This document shows, in pieces, positions 34,761 to 44,253 of a DNA stretch of 64,000 nt. A model generated the notes under the pieces. The model searched no databases. It had not been told where the DNA came from and saw only the letters and a list, made by a program, of their open reading frames with translations. Each line of letters starts with the position of its first letter. Position 1 is the stretch's first letter. A program made the translations under genes and the position numbers. Source of the stretch: Escherichia sp. E4742 (GTDB lineage: Bacteria > Pseudomonadota > Gammaproteobacteria > Enterobacterales > Enterobacteriaceae); contig NZ_CP040443.1 of assembly GCF_005843885.1 (NCBI RefSeq), positions 2,666,001 through 2,730,000 on the forward strand, given 5' to 3'.

Positions 34761-35735
34761 AAAACGAAAAAACATACTTCACGTGCCGCGAACAAAGCGC
34801 CGGAACGTGACCTGTATCAACTGGTGACCGACAGGATTGTGACGGCCATTGAAAATGGAGTTCCACCCTGGAAACGCCCCTGGCATTCTGCGCGTAACGG
34901 CGCGGGAGTGCTGGAGATGATGCCGGTAAACGCCCTGACCAGGAAGCCTTATACGGGAGTGAATGTCCTGCTGTTGTGGCTGACTGCGGATGAAGCCGGA
35001 TACGCCAGCAATCACTGGCTGACGTACCGTCAGGCGCAACAACTGGGTGGTCATGTCCGTAAGGGGGAAGTGGCCACGCTGGCGGTGATTTACAAAGACT
35101 GGAAAAGACAGGCTGTGGATGAGCACGGTAACCGGCTGACGGACCGTAAGGGGGAACCGCTCATGGAAACGGTACCGGTACTGAAAGCGAATCCTCTGTT
35201 TAATGTGGGACAGTGCGACGGTTTACCTGAGCATCTGATGGTGAAGGCGGAAGGCAGAGCAGATGTACTGCTGGCTGATACCATCAGTGAGCGGGTGCTG
35301 CCGGTACTGAATGGCAGTGGCGTCAGTGTTTCGTCGCTTCCACAGGACAGGGCATTCTACCGGCCTGACACTGACCGTATCGTGATGCCTCTGTCGTCAC
35401 AGTTTGATTCAGTGGCCGATTACTGGGCCACGCTGCTGCATGAAATGGTACACAGTACTGGTCATGAAAAGCGTCTGCGGCGAACCGGGATAAGCTCTTT
35501 TGTCGGTCGTAAGAGCCCAGAATATGCGTTCGAGGAGCTGATTGCCGAGATGGGCTGTGCTTTTCTGTGCGCACATCTGGGAATTGCCGGTGACGTACAG
35601 CATGAAAGTTATATTGACGGATGGCTTAAGGTCCTGAAGTCTGACAAAAAAGCGCTGTTTCGCGCCTGTCGGCAGGCACGCGAAGCATCAGAGTATTTAC
35701 TGATGCAGCGGGCTTCGCAGGCGCGGGTCGCATAA
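34758..35735 (+). CDS. ArdC-like antirestriction/ssDNA-binding metallopeptidase protein
   Basis: 325 residues. The N-terminal ArdC-type domain (PF08401) shows YQLVTDRIVTAIENGVPPWKRPW and PYTGVNVLLLW; the C-terminal zincin-like domain has HEMVHSTGHEKR (about 228-239), with the Glu catalytic and two His for zinc. ArdC proteins enter recipients or are made early and protect incoming DNA from restriction. Start at 34758 (MKTKKHTS) has GGAG eight bases upstream. Confidence 0.85.
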   Translation: MKTKKHTSRAANKAPERDLYQLVTDRIVTAIENGVPPWKRPWHSARNGAGVLEMMPVNALTRKPYTGVNVLLLWLTADEAGYASNHWLTYRQAQQLGGHVRKGEVATLAVIYKDWKRQAVDEHGNRLTDRKGEPLMETVPVLKANPLFNVGQCDGLPEHLMVKAEGRADVLLADTISERVLPVLNGSGVSVSSLPQDRAFYRPDTDRIVMPLSSQFDSVADYWATLLHEMVHSTGHEKRLRRTGISSFVGRKSPEYAFEELIAEMGCAFLCAHLGIAGDVQHESYIDGWLKVLKSDKKALFRACRQAREASEYLLMQRASQARVA

Positions 35736-35775
35736 TCTGAACTGCTGGCGGAGGGGGTAACCCGACCGCCATTCA

Positions 35776-35852
35776 TCCCGTGAGGGCATTGTTCCTCACG
35801 GGACAGTGCCCTCTTTTTACATCTGACAGATAAAAGAGGAGCGTAAACCATG
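35776..35852 (+). promoter_or_regulatory. Multi-hairpin leader of the DUF1281 gene
   Basis: TCCCGTGAGG (35776)/CCTCACGGGA (35794); GAGGGCA (35782)/TGCCCTC (35807), followed by TTTTT; CCTCTTTT (35810)/AAAAGAGG (35832), which buries the ribosome site GAGGAG. The three pairings are mutually exclusive in sequence. Confidence 0.65.
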
Positions 35853-36797
35853 TCTGAATGGTGCCAGAATCGTTTTGAAATTACCGGTAAGTCAGTCTGC
35901 CTGGATGTGCTGACGCAGTGGATTGAAGGATGTGAGACACCGCGTTACCGCCATGCCATACAGCAGAGTATACAGCTGTTTCTGGCCGGTTGTGCAGGAC
36001 TGGTGAAACCCACCCGGACGACGCAGTATCCGCCATATCCGGCGCTGGTTCGTCACGGTACGGGGTTGTCATCTCCTGCTAACCAGGCATTTGAACAGTG
36101 GCTGGGGCTGCTGGTAAAAGATGCCGTACTGGATGAAGAGACGATAAAGAGCATTGACCGCCTTTATCACCAGTCATGTATTGGCGCTGTCCGCTGGGGG
36201 AATCTGCCGGATAATGCCCGGGAGATAATCACCGCGTTAATGCACTGCCAGTATTCTGACTGGTTTGGCCTGGTCGGACTGAGTGAACACATTGATGCCG
36301 AGGCCTGCTGGAGCCGGCTGTCGGATTACCCGGAGCAGGCGCAGCCCTGTGACATGCTGATGGTCATACCCTCCCGTCTGGCCACAGAGCTGAACGGTTC
36401 CGGTGGACTGCTGCAGGGCATTTCCACCACGACCAGCCTTTACAGTCGGATATACGGTGTGGAGTGGCCATCAGGTCACAATGTCCGCTGGGTGCGTGAT
36501 GAGATGAGCAGTCTGGTGCTGCTGACTGACACGCCCTGGTATCCGCCTTCAGGTGAGCTGGTTGGTGAAATCTCGAAGGTGTTCGACTGTGAGATACGGC
36601 ACTGGTACAGCGAGCCTGTCAGGGGCATACAGGGTTACAACTGTTATGACGGTGGTGAACATACGGACAGTGACCCGCAGGCCGAATGGCCGGGCAGGGA
36701 AACACTTCCTCAGCCCCGGCTGTATCTGGTGGAGGAGCGCACTGAAGAACAGACAGAAGCCGCGCCTTTACCGGTTCCGCTGGCTTCAGGCCAGTAA
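35850..36797 (+). CDS. DUF1281 (YubB/Api92-like) protein
   Basis: 315 residues beginning MSEWCQNRFEITGKS, the usual N-terminus of DUF1281 proteins with a ferredoxin-like domain toward the C-terminus. This is common on conjugative plasmids near antirestriction genes. No enzymatic activity is known. The C-terminal tail is Glu/Pro-rich and probably disordered. Confidence 0.75.
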   Translation: MSEWCQNRFEITGKSVCLDVLTQWIEGCETPRYRHAIQQSIQLFLAGCAGLVKPTRTTQYPPYPALVRHGTGLSSPANQAFEQWLGLLVKDAVLDEETIKSIDRLYHQSCIGAVRWGNLPDNAREIITALMHCQYSDWFGLVGLSEHIDAEACWSRLSDYPEQAQPCDMLMVIPSRLATELNGSGGLLQGISTTTSLYSRIYGVEWPSGHNVRWVRDEMSSLVLLTDTPWYPPSGELVGEISKVFDCEIRHWYSEPVRGIQGYNCYDGGEHTDSDPQAEWPGRETLPQPRLYLVEERTEEQTEAAPLPVPLASGQ

Positions 36798-36861
36798 TTA
36801 ACCTCAGGGTGTTACATTCGTGGCACCCGCTTTTTCCTGTCATCTTTCATTTCAGCACGAA

Positions 36862-36923
36862 GGGGAACACCTGTTCCTCCCCGGGGCCATGTGTTCCCTG
36901 TTTTTTTACGGAGAAACACATGG
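36862..36923 (+). promoter_or_regulatory. Multi-hairpin leader of the 36920 gene
   Basis: GGGGAAC with GTTCC (36862-36868/36873-36877); GGGAACAC (36863)/GTGTTCCC (36891), followed by TG and seven T; CCATGTGTT (36887)/AACACATGG (36915), whose second arm contains the start codon at 36920. Confidence 0.65.
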
Positions 36924-37555
36924 CCACCTTTATCGACCATCAGAAAGCATTTATTTCGCTGTTTAATCAGACCGCCCGTTATCACAGACGCCATAAGCTG
37001 TTTGAGGACTTTGCCAGCTGCAGTGTGATTGCCCTGGAGAACCGTCTTCAGTTCAGTGAGGCACGGGAGCAGAAGTACCTGCGAATCGTCAGTGGTTATG
37101 AAAAGCAGGATGTTATCAATATTGCGCATTTGCTTGCTCATGTCATTGAGGGGCTGGAGCAGGGATTCTGTGACTTTCTGGGCAGCGTGTTCATGCAGCT
37201 GGAACTGGGGGATAAATACCGGGGCCAGTTTTTCACGCCCTGGAGCGTGGCCAGCATGATGGCACAGATGCAACTGGGGAATGTGAAAGCGTTGTTTGAT
37301 AACAAACCCTTTATCACGCTTCGTGAACCTGCCTGTGGTGCCGGCAGTATGGTTCTGGCTGTGGCTGACACCCTGAACCGTTCGGGATATCCGGCATGCC
37401 GCAGGATGTGGGTGTCGTCAACGGATATTGACCCGCTGGCAGCCGGCATGGCGTATATACAACTGTCGCTGTGTGGTGTGGCCGGAGAAGTGGTGATTGG
37501 CAACTCACTGTGTAATGAGCGACGTCGGGTGTTGCTGACGCCCGGGCATTACTAG
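36920..37555 (+). CDS. N6-adenine DNA methylase-like protein, C-terminus shortened
   Basis: 211 residues. FFTPWSVASMMAQM resembles motif X and EPACGAGSM is the SAM-binding motif I; DIDPLAAGMAYIQLSLCG follows as in type I HsdM-like enzymes. The catalytic NPPY/F motif IV is absent. The stop (TAG, 37553) replaces a CTC seen in the second copy at 50290-50876, where the protein continues GNWLYRLR. A binding-only or inactive methylase is possible. Half of a duplicated gene that flanks the fimbrial module. Confidence 0.75.
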   Translation: MATFIDHQKAFISLFNQTARYHRRHKLFEDFASCSVIALENRLQFSEAREQKYLRIVSGYEKQDVINIAHLLAHVIEGLEQGFCDFLGSVFMQLELGDKYRGQFFTPWSVASMMAQMQLGNVKALFDNKPFITLREPACGAGSMVLAVADTLNRSGYPACRRMWVSSTDIDPLAAGMAYIQLSLCGVAGEVVIGNSLCNERRRVLLTPGHY

Positions 37556-38310
37556 GGAAACTGGTCATATCGTCTGCGCCAATCTCAGGAACAGATTGTC
37601 GTCTGATACTGAATATTTTTCTGTCTGTGCCGGCCTTCTGGCTGGCATTTTTCGACATACGTATGGCTACAGGAGAAATGTTGTTTCGGATAATTATAGA
37701 AGAGTATTAATTGCGCGCAGACGAAAGTAAAACTAAAGCGAGTTGTATTTTTATGCTTTTGTTAATTTTTTGTTTCTTTTGTTTTGTTTCTTTATTTCGA
37801 TATTTATTTCATTTTGCTCTGTTTCTGTGAACGGTTTTCGTGGTTACTATATTTTGCGCTGTATTTATTTTTTGTTTTAGAGTAATTTGATTTTATATTA
37901 TTTCTATTCCTGTCACAAAAATAAAAAAAGATATCTTCCTGTGAATTGTTTATAATTCGATCTTTTTTGCTGTTTATGTTATGTTTTTTGGTGTGTTTAC
38001 CTAATTTTTTCGTTTTTAATGGTTTATTGTGTTGGTGTTTCTGTGTGTTGCAGCATAAAAGATCGAGTTTTTGTCTTTTTGTGGTTTTAAATCTCGGTTA
38101 GTATTGTTTAGAGGATTTCTTTTAGGGGGCTTTAATGTTGATTTAATGCGTTCCTTTGTTAAAGGAAAGAAATAAAATCTTCGTGTATTATATTCATTTC
38201 CAATAATGGCGATTGCTATGGTCATACTTTATTTTCTTAGTGTGACTGTACCAGTCGCTATGTACTGGATAATTTTTTTATCGTCTTTTATAAAACAAAG
38301 GAATTTTTTA
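37556..38310 (+). promoter_or_regulatory. Pap-type phase-variation control region of the fimbrial operon
   Basis: 755 bp of very AT-rich DNA (likely H-NS target) without a gene. Two GATC sites in opposite-facing CGATCTTTT contexts lie at 37959-37962 and 38061-38064, exactly 102 bp apart, the spacing and context of the GATC-distal and GATC-proximal sites in the pap switch. There, Lrp-PapI and Dam methylation set heritable ON/OFF states. Here papA follows directly, because papB, which normally intervenes, has moved. Confidence 0.85.
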
Positions 38311-38856
38311 ATGAAAATGATTAAAACTGTTATGGCTGCTGCAGTCGCGGCGACTCTGGTTTCTTTTGGTGCTCATGCTGCAGCTCCGGCACAGGGCGCT
38401 GCAAATACTGCAAATCAGGGACATGGTGTTGTTAACTTCAAAGGTACTGTAATTGATGCACCGTGTGGCATTGCTCCGGAATCTGCTGATCAGTCCATTG
38501 ATTTTGGCCAGATTTCTAAATCTCAACTGAATGCCGATGGTATTTCTGTGAAGAAAGATCTGAACATCAAACTGGTTAACTGCGAACCAAATAAATCAGT
38601 TGCAGTAACCTTTACTGGCGCGACTGTTGCTGGTGCTCAAACGGAACTTGGCACTGCCGGTGATACCGGTACTGCTGTCGTGATTTCTGGTCAGGATGGC
38701 AAGCTGGTGTCTTTTGGTACGGCAGGTGCAGCCCAGAGTCTGAAAGCAAACGATAATACTCTGCATTATTCTTCCTGGGTTAAAAAAGCTACCGGCGGCA
38801 CTGTGAAAGAAGGTGACTTCACCGCTGTAGCTAACTTCAATCTGACTTATCAGTAA
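38311..38856 (+). CDS. papA: PapA-like major fimbrial subunit
   Basis: 181 residues from ATG 38311 (AAAGGAA upstream), signal peptide cleaved at AHA-A. Pilin fold: VNFKGTVIDAPCGI with the first Cys, VNCE with the second, and a C-terminal beta-zipper FTAVANFNLTYQ with the penultimate Tyr. It forms the rod of a P-type fimbria. The N-terminal Ala/Gln-rich extension supplies the donor strand. First gene of the operon, 247 bases after the proximal GATC site. Confidence 0.92.
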   Translation: MKMIKTVMAAAVAATLVSFGAHAAAPAQGAANTANQGHGVVNFKGTVIDAPCGIAPESADQSIDFGQISKSQLNADGISVKKDLNIKLVNCEPNKSVAVTFTGATVAGAQTELGTAGDTGTAVVISGQDGKLVSFGTAGAAQSLKANDNTLHYSSWVKKATGGTVKEGDFTAVANFNLTYQ

Positions 38857-38938
38857 TTCATCCTCTCCGGTTTTTAACCGTCAGATAAGCAGGGGGCGTC
38901 AGCCCCTGCGATTACCGGTAAAGAATAAGGAATACTGC

Positions 38939-39526
38939 ATGTTCTGGCGCATGATCCTTTCGGTAACATTTTTCTTGTGTGCAGCGGCTCAGGCTGCGCC
39001 ATCGCCCTCCTTTCCGCCGCCGGGGATGACTCTGCCAGAGTACTGGGGAGAGGAGCATGTCTGGTGGCATGGCCGGGCAAGTTTTAAGGGGCAGGTGATT
39101 GCTCCGGCCTGCACGCTGGCCATGGAAGACACCTGGCAGGCGATTGACATGGGGGAGACCCCGGTTCGTGATTTACAGGACAGTTTCGCTGGTCCTGAAA
39201 AGAAATTCCGTCTGCGGTTGCGTAACTGTGAGCTGGCGGGAACAGGCAAACGGGTTTATACGGCGAGCCGTGTCCGGGTGACCTTTGATGGTCTGCAGGG
39301 CGAAACCCCGGATAAATTCTCGGTTGTCGGTCAGGCGGAAGGTATCAATCTGCAGATACTGGATAACCAGGGTTATCCGGCCCGTGTCGGTAAAGTGATG
39401 CCGCCGTTATTACTGAACGGAAATGAAGAGGGTCTGGATTATACCCTGCGGGTTGTCCGTAATGGTCAGCCGTTAAAGGCGGGAGATTATTATGCCGCAT
39501 TACGATTTAAAGTGGATTACGAATAA
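38939..39526 (+). CDS. papH: PapH-like fimbrial terminator/anchor subunit
   Basis: 195 residues, signal peptide (AQA-A), FPPPGMTLPEYWGEEHVWW and the pilin core PACTLAMEDTWQAIDMGETPVRDLQ almost as in P-fimbrial PapH. PapH ends rod growth and anchors the fimbria because it lacks a P5 pocket for strand exchange. Directly after papA, as in pap. Confidence 0.95.
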   Translation: MFWRMILSVTFFLCAAAQAAPSPSFPPPGMTLPEYWGEEHVWWHGRASFKGQVIAPACTLAMEDTWQAIDMGETPVRDLQDSFAGPEKKFRLRLRNCELAGTGKRVYTASRVRVTFDGLQGETPDKFSVVGQAEGINLQILDNQGYPARVGKVMPPLLLNGNEEGLDYTLRVVRNGQPLKAGDYYAALRFKVDYE

Positions 39527-39686
39527 ATAACAGAGTGAACAGAGATAACAACCGGTAACAGACGGCAGCTTCCCGGTATTTAATTAACTATTCCGGCAGA
39601 GGAACTGAAATTAAATCCTGTATGCAGGAGGGGGATGCTTTGTCTTTATTTCCGGGAGCAGTCTGTATTAAAGGTGGTGGCTGATA

Positions 39687-42194
39687 ATGAAAAATAATAC
39701 CTCTTTTGCTGTTAACGGCATTACATATGCGCTGTTGCTTTCTCTGGCCGGCGTACCGGCTTATGCCGTCGACTTTAATACAGATGTTCTGGATGCAGCA
39801 GACAGACAGAATATTGATTTGTCCCGGTTCTCCCAGGCGGGTTATATCATGCCCGGGCAGTACCAGATGGAAATTATGGTGAATGACCAGGGGATTTCAC
39901 CGTCGGCGTTTCCGGTGACATTTCTGGAGCCGCCGGCTTCCGGCGCAGACGGAAAGAAGCCGTTACCGCAGGCCTGCCTGACGCCGGAGGTGGTCAGGCT
40001 GATGGGGCTGACGCCTGCATCACAGGAAAAAGTGACGTACTGGAATAACGGGCAGTGTGCAGACTTCAGCCAGTTACCGGGGGTGGAGATACGCCCGAAT
40101 CCGGCAGAAGGGATGCTGTACATTAATATGCCGCAGGCCTGGCTGGAATATTCCGATGCCTCCTGGCTGCCGCCGTCCCGCTGGGATAACGGTATTCCGG
40201 GGCTGTTGTTTGACTACAACATCAACGGGACGGTGAACAAGCCGCACAAGGGAAAGCAGTCACAGTCACTGAGCTATAACGGGACTGCGGGTGCCAACTT
40301 CGGTGCCTGGCGTCTGCGTGCGGACTATCAGGGCAACCTGAATCACACCACCGGCAGTGCGCAGGGGACGGACAGTCAGTTCACCTGGAGCCGTTTCTAC
40401 ATGTACCGCGCCATCCCGCGCTGGCGCGCCAACCTCACTCTGGGTGAGAACTACATCAATTCTGAGATTTTCAGCTCCTGGCGCTATACCGGTGCCAGCC
40501 TGGAAAGTGATGACCGCATGCTGCCGCCAAAACTGCGCGGTTATGCACCGCAGGTCTCAGGGATTGCGGACACGAATGCGCGCGTCGTGATTTCGCAGCA
40601 GGGACGCATCCTCTATGACTCCACCGTGCCGGCAGGTCCGTTCACCATTCAGGACCTGGACAGCTCCGTGCGTGGTCGACTGGATGTTGAGGTTATCGAG
40701 CAGGACGGGCGGAAAAAAACGTTCCAGGTGGACACGGCATATGTGCCGTATCTGACCCGTCCGGGCCAGATACGTTACAAGCTGGTTTCCGGTCGTTCGC
40801 GTAACTACGAGCACACCACGGAAGGCCCGGTCTTTGCTGCCGGTGAGGCATCCTGGGGTATCAGTAACAAGTGGTCACTTTACGGTGGCGGTATCGTTGC
40901 CGGGGATTACAACGCCCTGGCAGTGGGTCTGGGCCGTGACCTGAATGAGTTCGGTACGGTATCTGCTGACGTGACCCAGTCCGTGGCCCGCATTCCGGGA
41001 GAAGAGACGAAACAGGGGAAATCCTGGCGTCTGAGCTACTCCAAACGTTTTGATGACGTGAATGCGGATATCACCTTTGCGGGTTACCGCTTCTCTGAAC
41101 GCAATTACATGACGATGGACCAGTACCTCAATGCCCGTTACCGGAATGACTTCACGGGACGTGAGAAGGAGCTGTACACCGTCACGCTCAACAAGAACTT
41201 CGAGGACTGGAAGACCTCGGTCAACCTGCAGTACAGCCATCAGACCTACTGGGACCGCCGGACATCTGACTATTACACGCTGTCGGTGAACCGTTACTTC
41301 GATGCCTTCGGGTTTAAAAACATTTCCCTGGGGCTGTCCGCATCCCGTTCGAAATACCAGAACCGGGATAACGATTCGGCATTTGTGCGTCTGTCCGTGC
41401 CGTGGGGAACCGGTACGGCCAGCTACAGCGGCAGCATGAGCAATGACCGTTACACCAACACCGTGGGGTACAGCGACACGCTGAACAAAGGGCTGAGCAG
41501 TTACAGCCTGAACGCCGGGGTGAGCAGTGGCGGTGGTCAGCCATCGCAGAGTCAGATGAGCGCGTACTACAACCACAGCAGTCCGCTGGCCAACCTGTCA
41601 GCGAACTTCTCTGCCGTGGAGAACGGTTACACGTCATTCGGTATGAGCGCATCCGGTGGTGCAACGATAACCGCGAAAGGCGCGGCCCTGCATGCAGGGG
41701 GCATGAACGGAGGAACCCGGCTGTTGGTGGACACCGATGGTGTCGGAGGCGTGCCTGTCGACGGCGGCCGGGTCTCCACCAACCGGTGGGGAATTGGTGT
41801 GGTGACGGATGTGAGCAGCTATTACCGCAACACCACGTCAGTGGACCTGAACAAACTGCCGGATGATATGGAAGCCACCCGCTCGGTAGTGGAATCGGTC
41901 CTGACGGAAGGGGCCATTGGTTACAGGGCGTTTGAGGTCCTGAAAGGAAGTCGTCTGTTTGCCGTACTGCGTCTGGCAGATAACAGTCATCCACCGTTTG
42001 GTGCCAGTGTGACAAACGCAAAAGGCCGTGAACTGGGGATGGTGGCAGACAGCGGTCTGGCCTGGCTGAGCGGGGTGAATCCGGGTGAAACCCTGAATGT
42101 CGGCTGGGACGGCCGGACACAGTGTGTGGTGGATATCCCGAAAAATCTGGACCCGGCACAGCAACTGCTGCTGCCCTGCCGTAAGGCGAACTGA
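39687..42194 (+). CDS. papC: PapC-like outer-membrane usher
   Basis: 835 residues: signal peptide (cleaved near AYA-V), N-terminal chaperone-binding domain (VDFNTDVLDAADRQNIDLSRF), 24-strand barrel with plug, and C-terminal domains ending QQLLLPCRKAN. Very similar to P-fimbrial PapC throughout. It receives PapD-subunit complexes and secretes the fibre. Confidence 0.97.
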   Translation: MKNNTSFAVNGITYALLLSLAGVPAYAVDFNTDVLDAADRQNIDLSRFSQAGYIMPGQYQMEIMVNDQGISPSAFPVTFLEPPASGADGKKPLPQACLTPEVVRLMGLTPASQEKVTYWNNGQCADFSQLPGVEIRPNPAEGMLYINMPQAWLEYSDASWLPPSRWDNGIPGLLFDYNINGTVNKPHKGKQSQSLSYNGTAGANFGAWRLRADYQGNLNHTTGSAQGTDSQFTWSRFYMYRAIPRWRANLTLGENYINSEIFSSWRYTGASLESDDRMLPPKLRGYAPQVSGIADTNARVVISQQGRILYDSTVPAGPFTIQDLDSSVRGRLDVEVIEQDGRKKTFQVDTAYVPYLTRPGQIRYKLVSGRSRNYEHTTEGPVFAAGEASWGISNKWSLYGGGIVAGDYNALAVGLGRDLNEFGTVSADVTQSVARIPGEETKQGKSWRLSYSKRFDDVNADITFAGYRFSERNYMTMDQYLNARYRNDFTGREKELYTVTLNKNFEDWKTSVNLQYSHQTYWDRRTSDYYTLSVNRYFDAFGFKNISLGLSASRSKYQNRDNDSAFVRLSVPWGTGTASYSGSMSNDRYTNTVGYSDTLNKGLSSYSLNAGVSSGGGQPSQSQMSAYYNHSSPLANLSANFSAVENGYTSFGMSASGGATITAKGAALHAGGMNGGTRLLVDTDGVGGVPVDGGRVSTNRWGIGVVTDVSSYYRNTTSVDLNKLPDDMEATRSVVESVLTEGAIGYRAFEVLKGSRLFAVLRLADNSHPPFGASVTNAKGRELGMVADSGLAWLSGVNPGETLNVGWDGRTQCVVDIPKNLDPAQQLLLPCRKAN

Positions 42195-42323
42195 CGAAAC
42201 GAGGGGCTGGACTGCCGGTCATCTTCACCGGCCGGCAGTCAGTAACCCCGTACAGGCATAAATCGATAAGTGGACGGTGTTGCACCACAGACGACACCGG
42301 AACCAGAACTGAGAGAAGAAAAG

Positions 42324-43055
42324 ATGCTGAAAATGAAACCGGCGCTGAAAAAAACGCTGATGGCGGTAGCGTGCCTGAGCGCAGTACCGGCAGCCCAGGC
42401 TGCCATCTCCCTGGATCGTACGCGTGCGATTTTTAATGGCGGTGAGAAATCGATGACGCTGAATGTGGCCAATGATAACAAACAGCTTCCGTATCTGGCG
42501 CAGGCATGGATAGAGAATGAGAAGCAGGAAAAAATCACCACCGGACCGATTGTGGTCACTCCGCCGGTGCAGCGTCTTGAGCCGGGAGCCAGAAGTATGG
42601 TCCGTCTGGCCAGCACCCCGGATATCAGCAAACTGCCACAGGACCGGGAATCCCTGTTCTACTTCAATCTTCGTGAAATCCCGCCGAAAAGTGATAAGGC
42701 GAATGTGCTGCAGATAGCCCTGCAGACCAAAATCAAGCTGTTTTACCGCCCGAAAGCCATTGAGGCAAAACCCAATGCTGTCTGGCAGGACCAGTTGGTG
42801 CTGAACAAAACCAGCGGAGGTTACCGGATTGAAAACCCGACGCCGTATTACGTGACGGTGATTGGCCTTGGCGGCAGTGAAAAACAGGCGAAGGAAGGCG
42901 AGTTTGAGGCTGTGATGCTGGCACCGAAGTCCACACAGACGGTGAAATCCGGAACATACAGCACGCCATACCTGAGCTATATCAATGACTACGGCGGACG
43001 TCCGGTGCTGCAGTTCAGCTGCAGCGGAGACCGCTGTACAGCGGTGAAGAAATAA
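42324..43055 (+). CDS. papD: PapD-like periplasmic chaperone
   Basis: 243 residues from ATG 42324, signal peptide (AQA-A), then AISLDRTRAIFNGGEKSMTLNV and the FGL-free FGS-type F1-G1 region (SLFYFNLREIPPKS). It has the C-terminal disulfide FSCSGDRC found in PapD. It folds pilins by donor-strand complementation and delivers them to the usher. Confidence 0.95.
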   Translation: MLKMKPALKKTLMAVACLSAVPAAQAAISLDRTRAIFNGGEKSMTLNVANDNKQLPYLAQAWIENEKQEKITTGPIVVTPPVQRLEPGARSMVRLASTPDISKLPQDRESLFYFNLREIPPKSDKANVLQIALQTKIKLFYRPKAIEAKPNAVWQDQLVLNKTSGGYRIENPTPYYVTVIGLGGSEKQAKEGEFEAVMLAPKSTQTVKSGTYSTPYLSYINDYGGRPVLQFSCSGDRCTAVKK

Positions 43056-43078
43056 GCGTGCAGTAACAGGAGCCGGAG

Positions 43079-43666
43079 ATGAACAGGACAACAACAGGGC
43101 TCTGTCTGGCTGCGCTGCTGGTGAGCTGCAGCATGAACAGTGTGCTGCGGGCAGATGAGCTTGTCATACGGGATAACTTTTTTGTGGCAGATGAGACCCG
43201 TCACCAGTGGGTGAATGAGCGCAATGGCCGTATCGGGATGCTGACAGTCAGTGGTGCGCTGTTGTCATCCCCGTGCACGCTGGAGACAAATGAGGTGGAG
43301 CTGCCGTTACAAAAAAGTACGGAAGGCATCATGACGCGTTATGCGCTGAAGCTGAATCTGCTGGGATGTGGTGACGGTGGTGCGGTGACCTCTGCCGCTT
43401 CAGTGGCAGGACGTGACAGCATGATGGTGATGCAGAGTGCCCTGCTGACGGGGGTGGAGGATGGCGTGCTGCAGCCGGAACAACGAATGGTCAGCGCGGG
43501 ACGCGCTGTTGTGTACGGTGGTGCGAATCAGTTCACTTACTGGCTGAGTGAGGCACAGCAACAGGCGCTGGCGGGACAGCAGGCGTCAGACCGTGCGCGG
43601 GGGAAACCGTACATGAACCCGCGGGACAACCCGGCCCTGTTGCGTCTGCGGCTGGATTATGAATGA
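43079..43666 (+). CDS. papJ: PapJ-like assembly protein
   Basis: 195 residues with signal peptide, GRIGMLTVSGALLSSPCTLETNEVELPL and a pilin-like end ALLRLRLDYE. It follows papD as in the pap operon, where PapJ protects fimbrial integrity. Ends in an ATGA junction near papK. Confidence 0.9.
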   Translation: MNRTTTGLCLAALLVSCSMNSVLRADELVIRDNFFVADETRHQWVNERNGRIGMLTVSGALLSSPCTLETNEVELPLQKSTEGIMTRYALKLNLLGCGDGGAVTSAASVAGRDSMMVMQSALLTGVEDGVLQPEQRMVSAGRAVVYGGANQFTYWLSEAQQQALAGQQASDRARGKPYMNPRDNPALLRLRLDYE

Positions 43667-43683
43667 GAACGGAGGAAAGCAGA

Positions 43684-44253
43684 ATGAAAGGCATTATTTC
43701 CGGAACGGGGATTACCCGACTGGCGGGCTGTCTGCCTCTGTTGCTGACGCTGTCTGTCGGTGCGGTGACTGTCACGTTTGACGGGGAGTTACTTGACCGT
43801 CCCTGTCAGATTGACCCCGCCAGTCTGAATCAGACCGTCCAGTTTCTTGAGCGACCGGTAAAGGATTTTCAGTACGCGCCGGGACGGGGACCGGCTGAGA
43901 ATTTCAGTATCCGGCTGGTTCAGTGTAACACCGCTACGATATGGAAAACGGTGAAGCTCAGATTCAGCGGGGATAAGGAAAGTGCCATGAGGGAGCAGTC
44001 TGAATACTTTCTGAAGGTTACGGGTGTTAATGCAGGAAAGCTGGCCATTGGTATCCTGGATACGGACGGGACAACCCTGATGAAGCTGGGTGAGGCTTAT
44101 CATAACCATGGGCAGGGTACCCCCGTTGACCGGGATACGCTGCAGTTTAATTTTAAAGCTTACGTGCAGGCCACACCTGAGGCGCTGGCGCAGAAAAGCG
44201 TGACACCGGGCAGTTATGCATCCACAGCAAATTTTGAGTTGTTCTATGAATGA
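43684..44253 (+). CDS. papK: PapK-like tip-adaptor subunit
   Basis: 189 residues from ATG 43684, chosen for GGAGGA upstream rather than an in-frame ATG seven codons earlier. Pilin signatures LLDRPCQIDPASLNQ and a TANFELFYE end; the LKVTGVNAG and LAIGILDTDG blocks match PapK. It caps tip fibrillum growth and joins tip to rod through PapH/PapA relatives. Confidence 0.9.
   Translation: MKGIISGTGITRLAGCLPLLLTLSVGAVTVTFDGELLDRPCQIDPASLNQTVQFLERPVKDFQYAPGRGPAENFSIRLVQCNTATIWKTVKLRFSGDKESAMREQSEYFLKVTGVNAGKLAIGILDTDGTTLMKLGEAYHNHGQGTPVDRDTLQFNFKAYVQATPEALAQKSVTPGSYASTANFELFYE

Noticed and set aside
31420..36923. Leaders read as simple terminators of the preceding genes
   Set aside because: A terminator alone would not explain why its 3' arm is also complementary to the next gene's ribosome site or start codon in most of them.
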